Positions 27,401 through 35,632 of a stretch of DNA of 64,000 nucleotides are shown here, piece by piece. Both the position numbers and the translations under genes were made by a program. This stretch comes from Castellaniella hirudinis (GTDB lineage: Bacteria; Pseudomonadota; Gammaproteobacteria; Burkholderiales; Burkholderiaceae_B). The notes below the pieces were generated by a model. That model was not told the DNA's origin. It ran no database searches and saw nothing but the letters and a program-made list of their open reading frames with translations. The stretch lies in the NCBI RefSeq assembly GCF_042651965.1, contig NZ_JBHSDY010000005.1, positions 186,001 through 250,000 on the forward strand, read 5' to 3'. Each line of letters opens with the position of its first letter. Positions within the stretch are counted from its first letter, which is position 1.

Positions 27401-27965
27401 GGGCTTCCTGGACGCCCAGCACGCCGACTTGCTGGCGGCCATCGAGACCCTGGAAAACGCCATCCGCCGCATTGACCGCGAGACCCGCGAACTGCTGTCG
27501 CAGACCTTCGAGACAGTCAACGGCCATTTCGGCGAACTGTTCCCGCGCCTGTTCGGCGGCGGCGAGGCCCGCCTGACCATGACCGGCGAGGAAATCCTGG
27601 ACGCCGGGGTGCAGGTCATGGCCCAGCCGCCGGGCAAGCGCAACAGCACCATCCATCTGCTGTCGGGCGGCGAAAAGGCCCTGACGGCGACGGCGCTGGT
27701 GTTTGCCTTGTTCAAGCTCAATCCGGCGCCGTTCTGCCTGCTCGACGAGGTCGATGCGCCGCTGGACGACGCCAATACCGAACGCTATGCGAACCTGGTG
27801 CGCGGCATGAGCGACCAGACGCAGTTTCTGTTCATTTCACACAATAAAATCGCCATGCAGATGGCCCGGCAACTGGTCGGGGTGACCATGCAGGAACAGG
27901 GTGTGTCGCGGATCGTGGCCGTGGACATGGATTCTGCCCTGCAATGGGCGGCCGAGGCGGCCTGA
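24432..27965 (+). CDS. smc: Chromosome segregation protein SMC
   Basis: A 1177-residue condensin ATPase that organises and segregates the chromosome. Walker A GPNGCGKSN (about residue 32), long coiled coils (about 170-500 and 650-1000; Gln/Glu/Arg/Ala-rich), hinge (about 505-650), signature LLSGGEKALTATAL and Walker B FCLLDEVDAPLDD. The start is GTG (VRLTQIKLAGFKSF); the frame stays open far upstream only because it is antisense to lplT. It leads an operon-like run smc-zipA-ligA. Confidence 0.96.
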   Translation: MRLTQIKLAGFKSFVDPTVIPTPSELVGVVGPNGCGKSNIIDAVRWVLGETKASELRGASMQDVIFNGSGQRKPAARASVELVFDNSQGRAAGQWSTFAEIAVRRVLTRDGASSYFVNNQAVRRRDIHDIFLGTGLGARGYAIIGQGMINRLIEARPEELRVYLEEAAGVSRYKERRRETENRLGDTRENLTRLDDILRELASQLDKLESQAKVAADYRALQAEGELKQHALWLLREQAARESRQSLAVDTERAQAELESAVAGLRALESDLETRRAAHFEASEQVHQTQGRLFEAGAQVSRLEAEIRHVVDSRNRLQIRRTQLQAQQQEWGDQRTHSQASIEDTQAQIEEAEARAEQLAERAQHAQDGLPDLDARLRDLAARRDEDRRVLARTEQELALAAQSQRDADGQLRALEDRRARLDDERAALGAPDPAELQRWAGECAVAQERLEEAQARLLELESRLPELEEARAEALQASQAARLDLEKLDARRQALIALQEKIQSEDALEPWLQRQELGGLTRLWQQLHVDAGWETALEAVLHERMNALGLRTLDHVRAFAQDVPPARLAFYQTPGDAGQPAATATDAPRLLDFVQARDAALQALLAVWLRDVRVADDLGAAIARRGELPPGGVWVLRDGHRVDACSVRFYAADSEQAGQLARRQQIDNLALEIRAAQLIADQALDAHAQADAACRNLTQALQPARQQIAERMRAQHDAQIRHQQLSQQAAQSDEQSRRLDRDLKELAEQQAGLDTRRAESEARFESLDQVLAEQQERLAELDMQAEDLSRQAEQSRQQGRDQERAAQEAEYAVRTLRNRLDELRRTLQLAEDQARRSGAELESLQGELFDLDESMAQAGLQDALESRAACEEALREARLAQDQAAAVLREADEGRLTLERGLDPLRARITELQLKEQASRLSVEQFAEQLDARQVDRDALRRHLDEQPPQWRRLEWLQSEVQRITRNIESLGAVNLAALDELTAARERKGFLDAQHADLLAAIETLENAIRRIDRETRELLSQTFETVNGHFGELFPRLFGGGEARLTMTGEEILDAGVQVMAQPPGKRNSTIHLLSGGEKALTATALVFALFKLNPAPFCLLDEVDAPLDDANTERYANLVRGMSDQTQFLFISHNKIAMQMARQLVGVTMQEQGVSRIVAVDMDSALQWAAEAA

Positions 27966-27982
27966 GCGGATAAGAGGACTTT

Positions 27983-28972
27983 ATGAGCGACTTGCAGATC
28001 TTGCTGATTTCGATCGGGGTGGCGCTGATCGTCGTCGTCCTGCTGTACAACACCTGGCAGGATTGGCGGGCGCGGCGCAGCATGCGCCAGTCGCTGCCGG
28101 AGGCCGGCCATGACGTGCTGATGCGTGACACGGAACCGCGGCGCGAGCCGGGCCTGTGGCAAGCCGGCCGGCCCGCCGCCGACGACAGCCCGGAGGCCGA
28201 CCCCGCCTGCGAGGCCGTCATCGACATCGCCCTGGCGCATCCCGTGGCGGGCGAGTCCCTGGCCGAGGCCTTGCGGGCCATCGGCCGCGTGGGCAAGAAA
28301 CCCGTGCGTGTGTTCGCCGAACGCGAAGGCGGCGGCCACCGCGCCGGGGCGCAGCCGGGCGAATCCTACGTGTCGCTGCAACTGGCGGTCGTGCTGGCCA
28401 ACCGCAGCGGCCCCCTGACGGCCATCGAATGGTCCAATCTATGGACCCTGGCGCAGAACCTGGCTGAACGCTTCGAGGGCCTGATCGAGGCCCCGGACCA
28501 GGACGTGGTGCTGCGCCAGGCGGCGGACCTGGACGCGCGCTGCGCCGCCATGGACGCCCAGGTCGGGCTGATCCTGCAATTGGCCCAGCCGCGCGCGGTC
28601 GCGGCGATCGCCCAGTCGGCCGCCGAGGCGGGTTTCGTCCAGGCGCGCGGGCAGTGGGCCTGGATGGCGGAAAACGGCCTGCCGCGCTTCGCCTTGCAGG
28701 TCGAGGCCTCGGAAGGTGACGCCACGCACCGCGTCGATCTGGTGCTGGACGTGCCCAACAGCCTGCCGGATGATCAGGCCTTCAGCCGCATGGTGACCGT
28801 GGGCCGCGACCTGGCTGCGCGTCTGGACGCCCACGTGCTGGATGATCAGGGCCGCACCTTCCAGGACGACTCCGCGCCTGCCATCGACCGGCAGATCAGC
28901 GCCTTGTACGACCAACTGGATCAGGCGGGCTTTCTGGCCGGCACCGACCGCGCAGCGCGGGTGTTCTCGTGA
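27983..28972 (+). CDS. zipA: Cell division protein ZipA
   Basis: A 329-residue FtsZ-membrane tether. One N-terminal transmembrane helix (about 5-22; LQILLISIGVALIVVVLLY) is followed by a charged, Pro-containing linker and the C-terminal FtsZ-binding domain (about 190-320). The position between smc and ligA is common in betaproteobacteria. It starts 17 bp after smc and its stop overlaps the ligA GTG. Confidence 0.9.
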   Translation: MSDLQILLISIGVALIVVVLLYNTWQDWRARRSMRQSLPEAGHDVLMRDTEPRREPGLWQAGRPAADDSPEADPACEAVIDIALAHPVAGESLAEALRAIGRVGKKPVRVFAEREGGGHRAGAQPGESYVSLQLAVVLANRSGPLTAIEWSNLWTLAQNLAERFEGLIEAPDQDVVLRQAADLDARCAAMDAQVGLILQLAQPRAVAAIAQSAAEAGFVQARGQWAWMAENGLPRFALQVEASEGDATHRVDLVLDVPNSLPDDQAFSRMVTVGRDLAARLDAHVLDDQGRTFQDDSAPAIDRQISALYDQLDQAGFLAGTDRAARVFS

Positions 28973-31164
28973 CCACCGGATCCGACGCGGGCGGCCCCGA
29001 TCGCGAGGCCGCCGACCGCAGCCGCCTGGACGCCCTGCGCGCCGACATCGAAGCCCACAACCGCCGCTATTACGTCGAGGACGCGCCGTCCATCTCGGAC
29101 GCGCAGTACGACCAGTTGATGGCCGAGCTGCAGGCGCTGGAAACCGCGCATCCCGACTGGGTGACGCCCGATTCCCCGACGCAGCGGGTCGGCGCGGCGC
29201 CGCTGGATCATTTCGCCTCCGTGACGCATGCCGTGCGCATGCTGTCGCTGGGCAATGCCTTCGAGACCGAAGACGTCGTCGCCTTTGACGAGCGGATCGT
29301 GGCGACCTTGATCGAGTCGGGTCTGTTGAGCGGGGCCGCAGCCGATCCTGATGCCGGAGCCGCGCAGGCCGCTCACGTCCAGGGAACGCTGCCGCTGAGC
29401 GACGGGCCTGCGCCGCCGCCCGGCGTGGCCTACGTCGCGGAATACAAATTCGACGGCCTGGCCGTCAGCCTGCGCTACGAGCAGGGCCGCCTGGTCCAGG
29501 CGGCGACCCGGGGCGACGGCGCGCAGGGCGAGGACATCACCGTCAACATCCGCACGCTGCGCTCGGTGCCCCTGCGCCTGCGCGGCGCGGACGCGCCCGC
29601 AGTGCTGGAAGTGCGCGGCGAGGTGCTGATGACGCGGGCGGATTTCGCGCGGCTGAACGAGGCCCAGGTCGCCCGGGGCGACAAGCCCTTCGTCAATCCG
29701 CGCAACGCGGCCGCCGGCAGCCTGCGTCAACTGGACCCGCGCATCACGGCGACCCGGCCGTTGCGCTTCTACGCCTACGGCTGGGGGCTGATCCAGGACG
29801 CCGCCGGGGCCCCGTTGCAGCCGCGCGCCAGCCATTCCGGGATGCTGGACTGGCTGGCCGGCTTCGGCTTTGCCGTCAGCCCCGGCCGCGCGCTGTGCCG
29901 GGGGGCGTCGGAGCTGCTGCGTTTCTACGAAACCGTGGGCGCATCCCGCGCGAACCTGCCCTACGACATCGACGGCGTGGTTTACAAGGTCGATGACCTG
30001 CGCGCCCAGGAAGTCCTGGGCTTTGTCGCGCGCGCGCCGCGCTTCGCCCTGGCGCACAAATTCCCCGCCCAGGAGGAAACCACCCGCCTGATCGGCATCG
30101 ACGTCCAGGTGGGGCGCACCGGCGCGTTGACGCCGGTGGCGCGGCTGCAGCCGGTCTTCGTCGGCGGCGTGACCGTCACCAACGCCACGCTGCACAACGA
30201 GGACGAGATCCGCCGCAAGGACGTGCGCATCGGCGACACCGTGGTGGTGCGCCGCGCGGGCGACGTGATCCCCGAAGTCGTCGGGCCGGTGCTGGCGCTG
30301 CGTCCGGCCGATGCGCCGGTCTTCGACCTGCTGGCCGTCTGCCCGGTGTGCCCGGAGTGCGGCTCGGCGGTCGAACGCCCGGAAGGCGAAGCCATCACGC
30401 GCTGCACCGGCGGGCTGTTCTGTCCCGCGCAGCGCAAGCAGACCCTGTGGCATGCCGCCAGCCGCAAGGCCCTGGACATCGACGGCCTGGGCGACAAGCT
30501 GATCGAGCAACTGGTGGACAACGGCAAGGTTCACACCCTGGCCGATCTGTACAAGCTGGCGGATCCGTCCGGCGGCGGCGAGCTGGAACTGTCCACCTAT
30601 CCCCGCATGGGGGCGAAATCGGCGCGCAATCTGGTCGAGGCCATCAATGAGCGTCGCAGCCCGCCCCTGTCCCGTCTGTTGTACGCCCTGGGCATCCGCC
30701 ATGTGGGCGAGACCACGGCGCGCGACGTGGCGCGGCATTTCGGCGCCATCGAAGCCATCATGGACGCGTCCGAGGAAGACCTGCTGCAGGTGCCGGACGT
30801 CGGCCCGGTGGTGGCCGCCTCGATCCGGCGTTTCTTCGCCGAGGCGCATAACCGCGAAGTCATCGCCGATCTGCGTGCCGTCGGGGTCGAACCCCAGGCC
30901 GACGCGGCGCCGGTCGGCGAGAAGCCCCTGGCGGGCAAGACCCTGGTGTTGACCGGCACCCTGCCGACCCTCAGCCGCGACGAGGCCACCCGCCGCGTCC
31001 TGGCCGCCGGCGGCAAAGTCAGCGGCTCGGTGTCGCGCAAGACCGCCTGGGTGGTGGCCGGCGAGGAAGCCGGCAGCAAGCTCGCCAAGGCGGCCGAGTT
31101 GGGCGTGCCCGTGATCGACGAGGCCGGGCTGCTGGCGTTGCTGGACGGGGTGTCTCGAAGCTGA
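28969..31164 (+). CDS. ligA: NAD-dependent DNA ligase LigA
   Basis: A 731-residue ligase sealing nicks in replication and repair. Adenylation domain with nucleophile Lys160 (AEYKFDGLAVSLRYEQG), OB domain, a Zn finger (CPVCPECGS...CTGGLFCPAQ), helix-hairpin-helix repeats and a C-terminal BRCT domain (LAGKTLVLTGTLPTL). It is about 60 residues longer than E. coli LigA, mainly from a low-complexity insert at about 112-150 just before the active site. The start is GTG overlapping the zipA stop. Confidence 0.97.
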   Translation: MTTGSDAGGPDREAADRSRLDALRADIEAHNRRYYVEDAPSISDAQYDQLMAELQALETAHPDWVTPDSPTQRVGAAPLDHFASVTHAVRMLSLGNAFETEDVVAFDERIVATLIESGLLSGAAADPDAGAAQAAHVQGTLPLSDGPAPPPGVAYVAEYKFDGLAVSLRYEQGRLVQAATRGDGAQGEDITVNIRTLRSVPLRLRGADAPAVLEVRGEVLMTRADFARLNEAQVARGDKPFVNPRNAAAGSLRQLDPRITATRPLRFYAYGWGLIQDAAGAPLQPRASHSGMLDWLAGFGFAVSPGRALCRGASELLRFYETVGASRANLPYDIDGVVYKVDDLRAQEVLGFVARAPRFALAHKFPAQEETTRLIGIDVQVGRTGALTPVARLQPVFVGGVTVTNATLHNEDEIRRKDVRIGDTVVVRRAGDVIPEVVGPVLALRPADAPVFDLLAVCPVCPECGSAVERPEGEAITRCTGGLFCPAQRKQTLWHAASRKALDIDGLGDKLIEQLVDNGKVHTLADLYKLADPSGGGELELSTYPRMGAKSARNLVEAINERRSPPLSRLLYALGIRHVGETTARDVARHFGAIEAIMDASEEDLLQVPDVGPVVAASIRRFFAEAHNREVIADLRAVGVEPQADAAPVGEKPLAGKTLVLTGTLPTLSRDEATRRVLAAGGKVSGSVSRKTAWVVAGEEAGSKLAKAAELGVPVIDEAGLLALLDGVSRS

Positions 31165-31245
31165 GCCCGAGTCCGGGCGGATGTTCTCTGCGTCCGTACG
31201 CAGCATCTGACCGGAGACGGGGGCGACGAGGTCTCCCCGGCCGCC

Positions 31246-31635
31246 TCAGGACACGCTTTGGATCGGTCCCGGATATTGCAGAATCTGGCTGTCGGCCGTC
31301 AGCAGTGTGATGCCTTCCAGTGTGGCTTGGGCGATCAGCAGCCGGTCGAATGGGTCTTTGTGCAGCGCGGGCAGGCCTGCGACTGCCACGGCGTGCTGAC
31401 TGCTGATCCGCAGTTCTTCGTAGCCGTTGTCCAGCAGTCCTCGGCGCAGCACATGGGGATCTACCTGAAAATCGTCGCGGCCCAGCCCGGATTTGATGGT
31501 GATTTCCCAAAGGCTGGCGGCACTGAAGATCAGGACGTTGTTGTCGTCTTCCAGCCAGGCGCGTGCCTGCCCGGTCAGCTTTTCGGGTTGCCCGGCGGAC
31601 CAGAGCAGGACATGTGTATCCAGCAGGAAGTTCAT
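31246..31635 (-). CDS. PIN-domain toxin, VapC-type
   Basis: A 129-residue PIN ribonuclease. Acidic active-site residues are in LLDTHVLLW (Asp), SLWEITIK (Glu) and KDPFDRLLIAQA (Asp), with a further Asp in LLTADSQI. VapC toxins cleave RNA, typically tRNA or rRNA loops. It overlaps the antitoxin gene by 4 bases (ATGA), the usual order antitoxin-toxin, and converges on ligA. Confidence 0.92.
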   Translation of the reverse strand: MNFLLDTHVLLWSAGQPEKLTGQARAWLEDDNNVLIFSAASLWEITIKSGLGRDDFQVDPHVLRRGLLDNGYEELRISSQHAVAVAGLPALHKDPFDRLLIAQATLEGITLLTADSQILQYPGPIQSVS

Positions 31636-31874
31636 TCGGTCCCCTCGAACAGCGCCTGGACCGTCGTGGCGGACATGCGGTCGAAATCGTCCGGCACGGA
31701 CAACCGGCCGCTTAGAAAGCCCAGCCTCCGGATGGGCCGCACAGGCGTGTCCAGAGCGACGACCTTGACCAGGGGCTTGCCCGCCTTGGCGATGATGAAG
31801 GGCTCGCCCTGAGCGGCCTGCTCGACCAGGCGCGACAAATGGGTTTTGGCCTCGTGGATGTTGATGGCGTTCAT
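31632..31874 (-). CDS. Phd/YefM-family antitoxin
   Basis: An 80-residue protein. The Phd/YefM DNA-binding half is MNAINIHEAKTHLSRLVEQAAQGEPFIIAKAGKPLVKVVAL; the C-terminal half (about 45-80) would wrap the toxin. It is upstream of and overlaps the PIN toxin gene. An AT-rich repeat/palindrome 14-42 bp upstream of its ATG is the expected autoregulatory operator. Confidence 0.92.
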   Translation of the reverse strand: MNAINIHEAKTHLSRLVEQAAQGEPFIIAKAGKPLVKVVALDTPVRPIRRLGFLSGRLSVPDDFDRMSATTVQALFEGTE

Positions 31875-31887
31875 GACGGAATCCTTG

Positions 31888-31916
31888 ATTAAACTTAGTT
31901 CATTAAACTTAGTTTA
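31888..31916. promoter_or_regulatory. Toxin-antitoxin operator: tandem palindromes
   Basis: ATTAAACTTAGTT occurs twice (31888-31900 and 31902-31914), one base apart. The second copy extends to a perfect palindrome TAAACT-T-AGTTTA (31904-31916); the first has one mismatch. Two helically phased half-sites just upstream of the antitoxin gene are the usual layout for cooperative Phd-type autorepression. Confidence 0.7.
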
Positions 31917-31952
31917 TTTGATTTCCACTCAGCAGTCAGCCATCTTCAAAAT

Positions 31953-31986
31953 AAAGAGGCGACCTTCTTGCGAAGGCCGCCTCTTT
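31953..31986 (-). terminator. Rho-independent terminator of the parvulin gene
   Basis: AAAGAGGCGACCTTC and GAAGGCCGCCTCTTT pair as a 15-position stem with a single A/C mismatch around loop TTGC. On the minus strand a T-rich tract (TTTATTTTGA) follows. It lies about 40 bp past the stop of the parvulin gene. Confidence 0.85.
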
Positions 31987-32009
31987 GAACCATGTTGGGA
32001 CTGGATGCT

Positions 32010-32024
32010 GCGCAGCGTGGGGGC
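32010..32024 (-). repeat. Fragment of the GC-rich intergenic repeat, copy D
   Basis: GCGCAGCGTGGGGGC is identical to the end of copy B and sits 3 bp from the parvulin stop, the same relation copy B has to the risA stop. Only this tail of the repeat remains. Confidence 0.5.
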
Positions 32025-32027
32025 TTA

Positions 32028-32822
32028 TTACTTTGCCGCGCTGTTGTCCACGACCTTGGCGTCCTTCATCAGGCCCTTCTGGTAGCCGGCCAGGGCTTGC
32101 TGGCGCATCATTTCTTCCAGTTGGGGCTTGGCTTCGTCAAAGGACGGGAAGGCGATCGGGCGCACGTCCTCGACCTGGATCACGTGCCAGCCGAATTGGG
32201 TCTGCACGGGCTGGGCGCTGAGGTCGCCCTTCTTCATGCTTTCCACGGCCTGGGCGAATTCGGGCACGTAGTTGCTGGTCGGGCCCCAGCCCAGTTCGCC
32301 GCCGTTCTTGCCGCTGCCGGTGTCGATGGAGTCTTTCTTGGCGGCGGCTTCGAAGGTGGTCTTCTTGGCCTTGATCGCCTTGATCAGTTCCTTGGCCTTG
32401 GCCTCGTCCTTGACCAGGATGTGGCGCAGCTTGAATTCCTGGCGCGACCCCTGTTCGGCCTTGATGGTGTCGTATTCCTTCTTCAGGTCGGCTTCGCTGA
32501 CGGGGTTGTCCTTCAGGTACTTGGCCATCAGAGCGCGCACCAGAATGCTTTGCGTGGCCAGCTCGGTTTCCTGCTGGACGGCGGGGTCCTTTTGCAGACC
32601 GGCCTTCTCGGCGGCCTGGACGGCCACCAGGCGGTTGATCATTTCCTGCTTGACCTGATCGCGCAATTGAGGCGTATCCTGGGCGCCCTGGGTGACCAGC
32701 ATGCCGACGAACTGGTCGAATTTGGCCTGGGAGATGCCCTGGCCGTTGACGGTGGCGATGTCCTTGGCCCAGACCGGCAGCGTCAGGGAGCAGGCCAGGG
32801 CGACAGCAGCGATACGTTTCAT
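32028..32822 (-). CDS. Periplasmic parvulin-type peptidyl-prolyl isomerase
   Basis: A 264-residue exported foldase. The signal peptide (MKRIAAVALACSLTLPVWA, cut about residue 19) is followed by a SurA/PrsA-like N-terminal helical part (about 20-125) and a parvulin domain (about 130-235; LRHILVKDEAKAKEL, GGELGWGP, QTQFGWHVIQVED). It would catalyse proline isomerisation of outer-membrane or secreted proteins. ATG at 32822 overlaps the bolA stop; the longer frame is read-back into bolA. Confidence 0.93.
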   Translation of the reverse strand: MKRIAAVALACSLTLPVWAKDIATVNGQGISQAKFDQFVGMLVTQGAQDTPQLRDQVKQEMINRLVAVQAAEKAGLQKDPAVQQETELATQSILVRALMAKYLKDNPVSEADLKKEYDTIKAEQGSRQEFKLRHILVKDEAKAKELIKAIKAKKTTFEAAAKKDSIDTGSGKNGGELGWGPTSNYVPEFAQAVESMKKGDLSAQPVQTQFGWHVIQVEDVRPIAFPSFDEAKPQLEEMMRQQALAGYQKGLMKDAKVVDNSAAK

Positions 32823-33109
32823 GAAAATCCTTCGATGGGAGGGGTGCCGGCCTCGATGGCCAGCGCGTGGATCGGATGGGGCATCAGATCTCGCACGCAA
32901 TCATACACAAGACGATGGCGGGCGAGGGTGCCGAGCCCCTGGAATTGCTTGGACAGGATGCGGACGCGAAAGTGCCGTGCGCCGCCTTGCGCGCCGGCGT
33001 GGCCGGCGTGCAGGTGGGATTCGTCGATCAGGTCGAGCTGCGTGGGATCGAGCGCGCTCAGGCGTTCGAGCAGCAGGGCGCGCAGATCGGCAGGTGCGGG
33101 GCTGCTCAT
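32819..33109 (-). CDS. BolA-family protein
   Basis: A 96-residue BolA/IbaG-like protein (HAGHAGAQGGARHFRVRILSKQF, then GLGTLARHRLVYDCV and HALAIEAGTP). BolA proteins pair with monothiol glutaredoxins in Fe-S handling and affect morphology under stress. It sits between yciB and the parvulin gene and overlaps the latter by 4 bases, so these genes are likely an operon. Confidence 0.92.
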   Translation of the reverse strand: MSSPAPADLRALLLERLSALDPTQLDLIDESHLHAGHAGAQGGARHFRVRILSKQFQGLGTLARHRLVYDCVRDLMPHPIHALAIEAGTPPIEGFS

Positions 33110-33152
33110 GGGCGGTCTCCGGCGAAGAGCGGACTGGGGCGCATGCGTGCCG

Positions 33153-33737
33153 TCATCCGCGCGGCTCGCCGTCGGGGTCGCCGGCCTGGGGCTCGGCGGG
33201 TTCGGCCTGGATGTGCCGGCTCAGCCACAGGGACTGCACCACCACGAAGAGCAGCAGCAGGACCATCAGGCCGAAGACCTTGAAATTCACCCATTGCGAC
33301 TCGGTGAAGCGGCCGGAGAAGGCCACGTACAGGTTCAGCGCGCCCGAGGCCACGAAGAACGCGGCCCAACTGTCGTTCAGGCGGTTCCAGGCGCGCTCGG
33401 GCAGGGCGATCTTGTCGCCCATCAGGCGGCGCATCAGGTTGCGGCCGGTGAGCAGGCGCGCGCCCACCAGGATGGCGGCGAACAGCCAATACAGCACCGT
33501 GGGTTTCCATTTGATGAAGGTATCGTCGTGCAGCAGCAAGGTCGCGCCGCCGAACACGACGATCACCGTCAGGTTGATCCAGTGCATGGGTTCGATCGCG
33601 CGGCCGGTCAGGCGCAGCCACAGGATCTGCAGCACGGCCGCCGCCATGGCGGTCCCGGTGGCGACGTAAATGTCGGCGAAGCGGAACGCCAGGAAGAACA
33701 GGATCAGCGGAAAGAGGTCGAAAAGGAATTTTTTCAC
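33153..33737 (-). CDS. yciB: Inner-membrane septation protein YciB
   Basis: A 194-residue protein with about five transmembrane helices and the family start KKFLFDLFPLILFFLAF, followed by ATLLLHDDTFIKWKPTVLYWLF. YciB/IspZ proteins are linked to septation and envelope synthesis. The start is GTG at 33737, 7 bp after msrB. A charged Pro-rich tail (about 175-194) ends the protein. Confidence 0.93.
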   Translation of the reverse strand: MKKFLFDLFPLILFFLAFRFADIYVATGTAMAAAVLQILWLRLTGRAIEPMHWINLTVIVVFGGATLLLHDDTFIKWKPTVLYWLFAAILVGARLLTGRNLMRRLMGDKIALPERAWNRLNDSWAAFFVASGALNLYVAFSGRFTESQWVNFKVFGLMVLLLLFVVVQSLWLSRHIQAEPAEPQAGDPDGEPRG

Positions 33738-33744
33738 AGGAGAC

Positions 33745-34140
33745 TTATTCGGCCGGGACGAAGCGCAGGGAAAGAGAGTTGATGCAGTAGCGCAGCCCCG
33801 TGGGCGGCGGACCGTCGGGGAACACGTGGCCCAGATGGGCGTCGCAGGCGGCGCACAGGATTTCCGTGCGGATCATGCCGTGGCTGGTGTCGCGCAGTTC
33901 GCGCACGCGGTCGGGGGCGACCGGCTCGAAATAACTGGGCCAGCCGCAGCCTGCGTCGAATTTGGTGTCCGAGGCGAACAGGGGCGTGCCGCAGCAGACA
34001 CAGAAATAGGTGCCCGCCTGGGCGGTGTCCCAGTAGCGGCCCGTGAACGGCCGCTCGGTGTGTTTCAGCCGCGTGACCGCGAATTCGTCGGGGGAGAGCT
34101 GCGCGCGCCATTCGGCGTCCGTGCGCGTGATCTTGTCCAC
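33745..34140 (-). CDS. msrB: Peptide-methionine (R)-S-oxide reductase MsrB
   Basis: A 131-residue repair enzyme reducing the R-sulfoxide of methionine. Zn ligands are the CxxC pairs in YFCVCCGTPLF and ILCAACDAHLG; the catalytic Cys is in GLRYCINSLSLRF. The start is GTG at 34140 (VDKITRTDAEW). It heads the run msrB-yciB-bolA-parvulin on the minus strand and is divergent from the first branched-chain-type ABC cluster. Confidence 0.94.
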   Translation of the reverse strand: MDKITRTDAEWRAQLSPDEFAVTRLKHTERPFTGRYWDTAQAGTYFCVCCGTPLFASDTKFDAGCGWPSYFEPVAPDRVRELRDTSHGMIRTEILCAACDAHLGHVFPDGPPPTGLRYCINSLSLRFVPAE

Positions 34141-34258
34141 GGGAAAGGTGTCCAGAATCTCACTTCAATCCTCCATCTTAATCGACTTTGGATGTCGAGG
34201 CAGGGATCCGGGGCGCGGTGCATCCGGCGCTATGGCGGGTTCGGGCCTGCGCCGTATG

Positions 34259-34273
34259 GCAGCAAATTGCTGC
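34259..34273. promoter_or_regulatory. 15-bp palindrome upstream of the first Liv-type cluster
   Basis: GCAGCAA-A-TTGCTGC is a perfect inverted repeat about 100 bp before the binding-protein start, followed closely by GATAAT (34280-34285), a possible -10. It looks like an operator for an unlinked regulator. The rest of the 34141-34374 gap shows nothing else clear. Confidence 0.45.
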
Positions 34274-34374
34274 AGGCTGCGATAATATGACGCCCGTTCA
34301 TGTGTTTATGCCTCAGCCCGCCGGGTTCGCGGCTATGAATTGCACGGTCCGTCAAAAAACATTCGGAGACAATC

Positions 34375-35544
34375 ATGACATTTCCGCTTTCCCTGCGGCT
34401 CACCCTGGGCGCGGCCGCGCTGCTGGCCGCGCTGCCCCTGGCCGCCACGGCTCAAATCAAGGTCGGCGTGACGGTGTCGTCCACCGGACCGGCCGCCTCG
34501 CTGGGCATTCCCGAACGCGACACCGTGGCGCTGCTGCCCGCGGAAATCGGCGGCCAGGCCGTGCAATACATTGTGCTGGATGACGCCACCGACACCACCC
34601 AGGCGGTGAAGAACATCCGCAAGCTCACGGCCGACGATCACGTCGACGTGGTGCTGGGGACGTCCGCCGTGCCGGGTTCGCTGGCCATGTCCGACGTCGC
34701 CGCCGAGACCGGCACGCCCATGATCAGCGTGGCCGCCGGCGTCAAGCTCGTCGCGCCCGTGGACGGTCCGCGCAAGTGGGTCTTCAAGACGCCGCAGAAC
34801 GACGCCCTGATGGCTGCGGCCCTGGCGGATGCGATGGTCAAGCAGCACGTCAAGACCCTGGGCTTCATTGGTTTCAGCGATGCCTACGGCGAGGGCTGGC
34901 TGCAGGAAATGACCGCCAAGGCCGAGGCGAAGGGCATCAAGGTCGTGGCCGCGGAACGCTATGCCCGGCCCGACACCAGCGTCACCGGCCAGGTGCTGAA
35001 GCTGCTTGCGGCCAAGCCCGACGGCATCCTGATCGCCGGTGCCGGCACGCCGGCGGCCCTGCCGCAGCGTGAACTGGTGGAGCGCGGCTACAAGGGCCGG
35101 ATCTATCAGACCCACGGCGCGGCCAACAATGACGTGCTGCGCGTCTGCGGCAAGGCCTGCGAGGGCATGGTCCTGCCCGCCGGCCCGTTGCTGGTGGCGG
35201 CCCAGTTGCCCGACAGCAACCCGGTCAAGGCCAGCGCCCTGACGTACGTCAAGGCCTACGAAGGCAAGTACGGCGCGGGCACGACCAACACCTTCGGCGG
35301 CCATATGTGGGACGCCGGCCAGTTGATCAACGACGCCATTCCGCGCGCCCTGAAGACCGGCGCCAAGCCGGGCACGCCGGAATTCCGCTCGGCCCTGCGC
35401 GATGCGCTGGAACAGGTCAAGGACCTGCCCGCTTCGCAGGGGGTCTTCACCATGAGCCCGACCGACCACGCCGGCATGGACGAGCGCGGCCGCGTCATGG
35501 TCAAGGTCGTCGACGGCAAGTGGACCTACCAGCCGGATCTGTAA
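34375..35544 (+). CDS. Branched-chain-type ABC substrate-binding protein (cluster 1)
   Basis: A 389-residue type I periplasmic binding protein (LivJ-like). The signal peptide ends near PLAATA (about residue 24). The mature protein begins QIKVGVTVSSTGPAASLGIPERD, followed by LDDATDTTQAVKNIRKL and FIGFSDAYGEGWLQE. Ligands of this family include branched-chain amino acids, amides, urea and aromatic acids; the sequence alone does not decide. It starts a four-gene operon. Confidence 0.92.
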   Translation: MTFPLSLRLTLGAAALLAALPLAATAQIKVGVTVSSTGPAASLGIPERDTVALLPAEIGGQAVQYIVLDDATDTTQAVKNIRKLTADDHVDVVLGTSAVPGSLAMSDVAAETGTPMISVAAGVKLVAPVDGPRKWVFKTPQNDALMAAALADAMVKQHVKTLGFIGFSDAYGEGWLQEMTAKAEAKGIKVVAAERYARPDTSVTGQVLKLLAAKPDGILIAGAGTPAALPQRELVERGYKGRIYQTHGAANNDVLRVCGKACEGMVLPAGPLLVAAQLPDSNPVKASALTYVKAYEGKYGAGTTNTFGGHMWDAGQLINDAIPRALKTGAKPGTPEFRSALRDALEQVKDLPASQGVFTMSPTDHAGMDERGRVMVKVVDGKWTYQPDL

Positions 35545-35632
35545 GGATGCATTCGCACGCCCTCCGGTTCGTTTCCCGGGCTGTTCTCCGGCCCGCGCCT
35601 GTCGGCGCGTGCGCCGGCCGGGGGGAGGGCGC

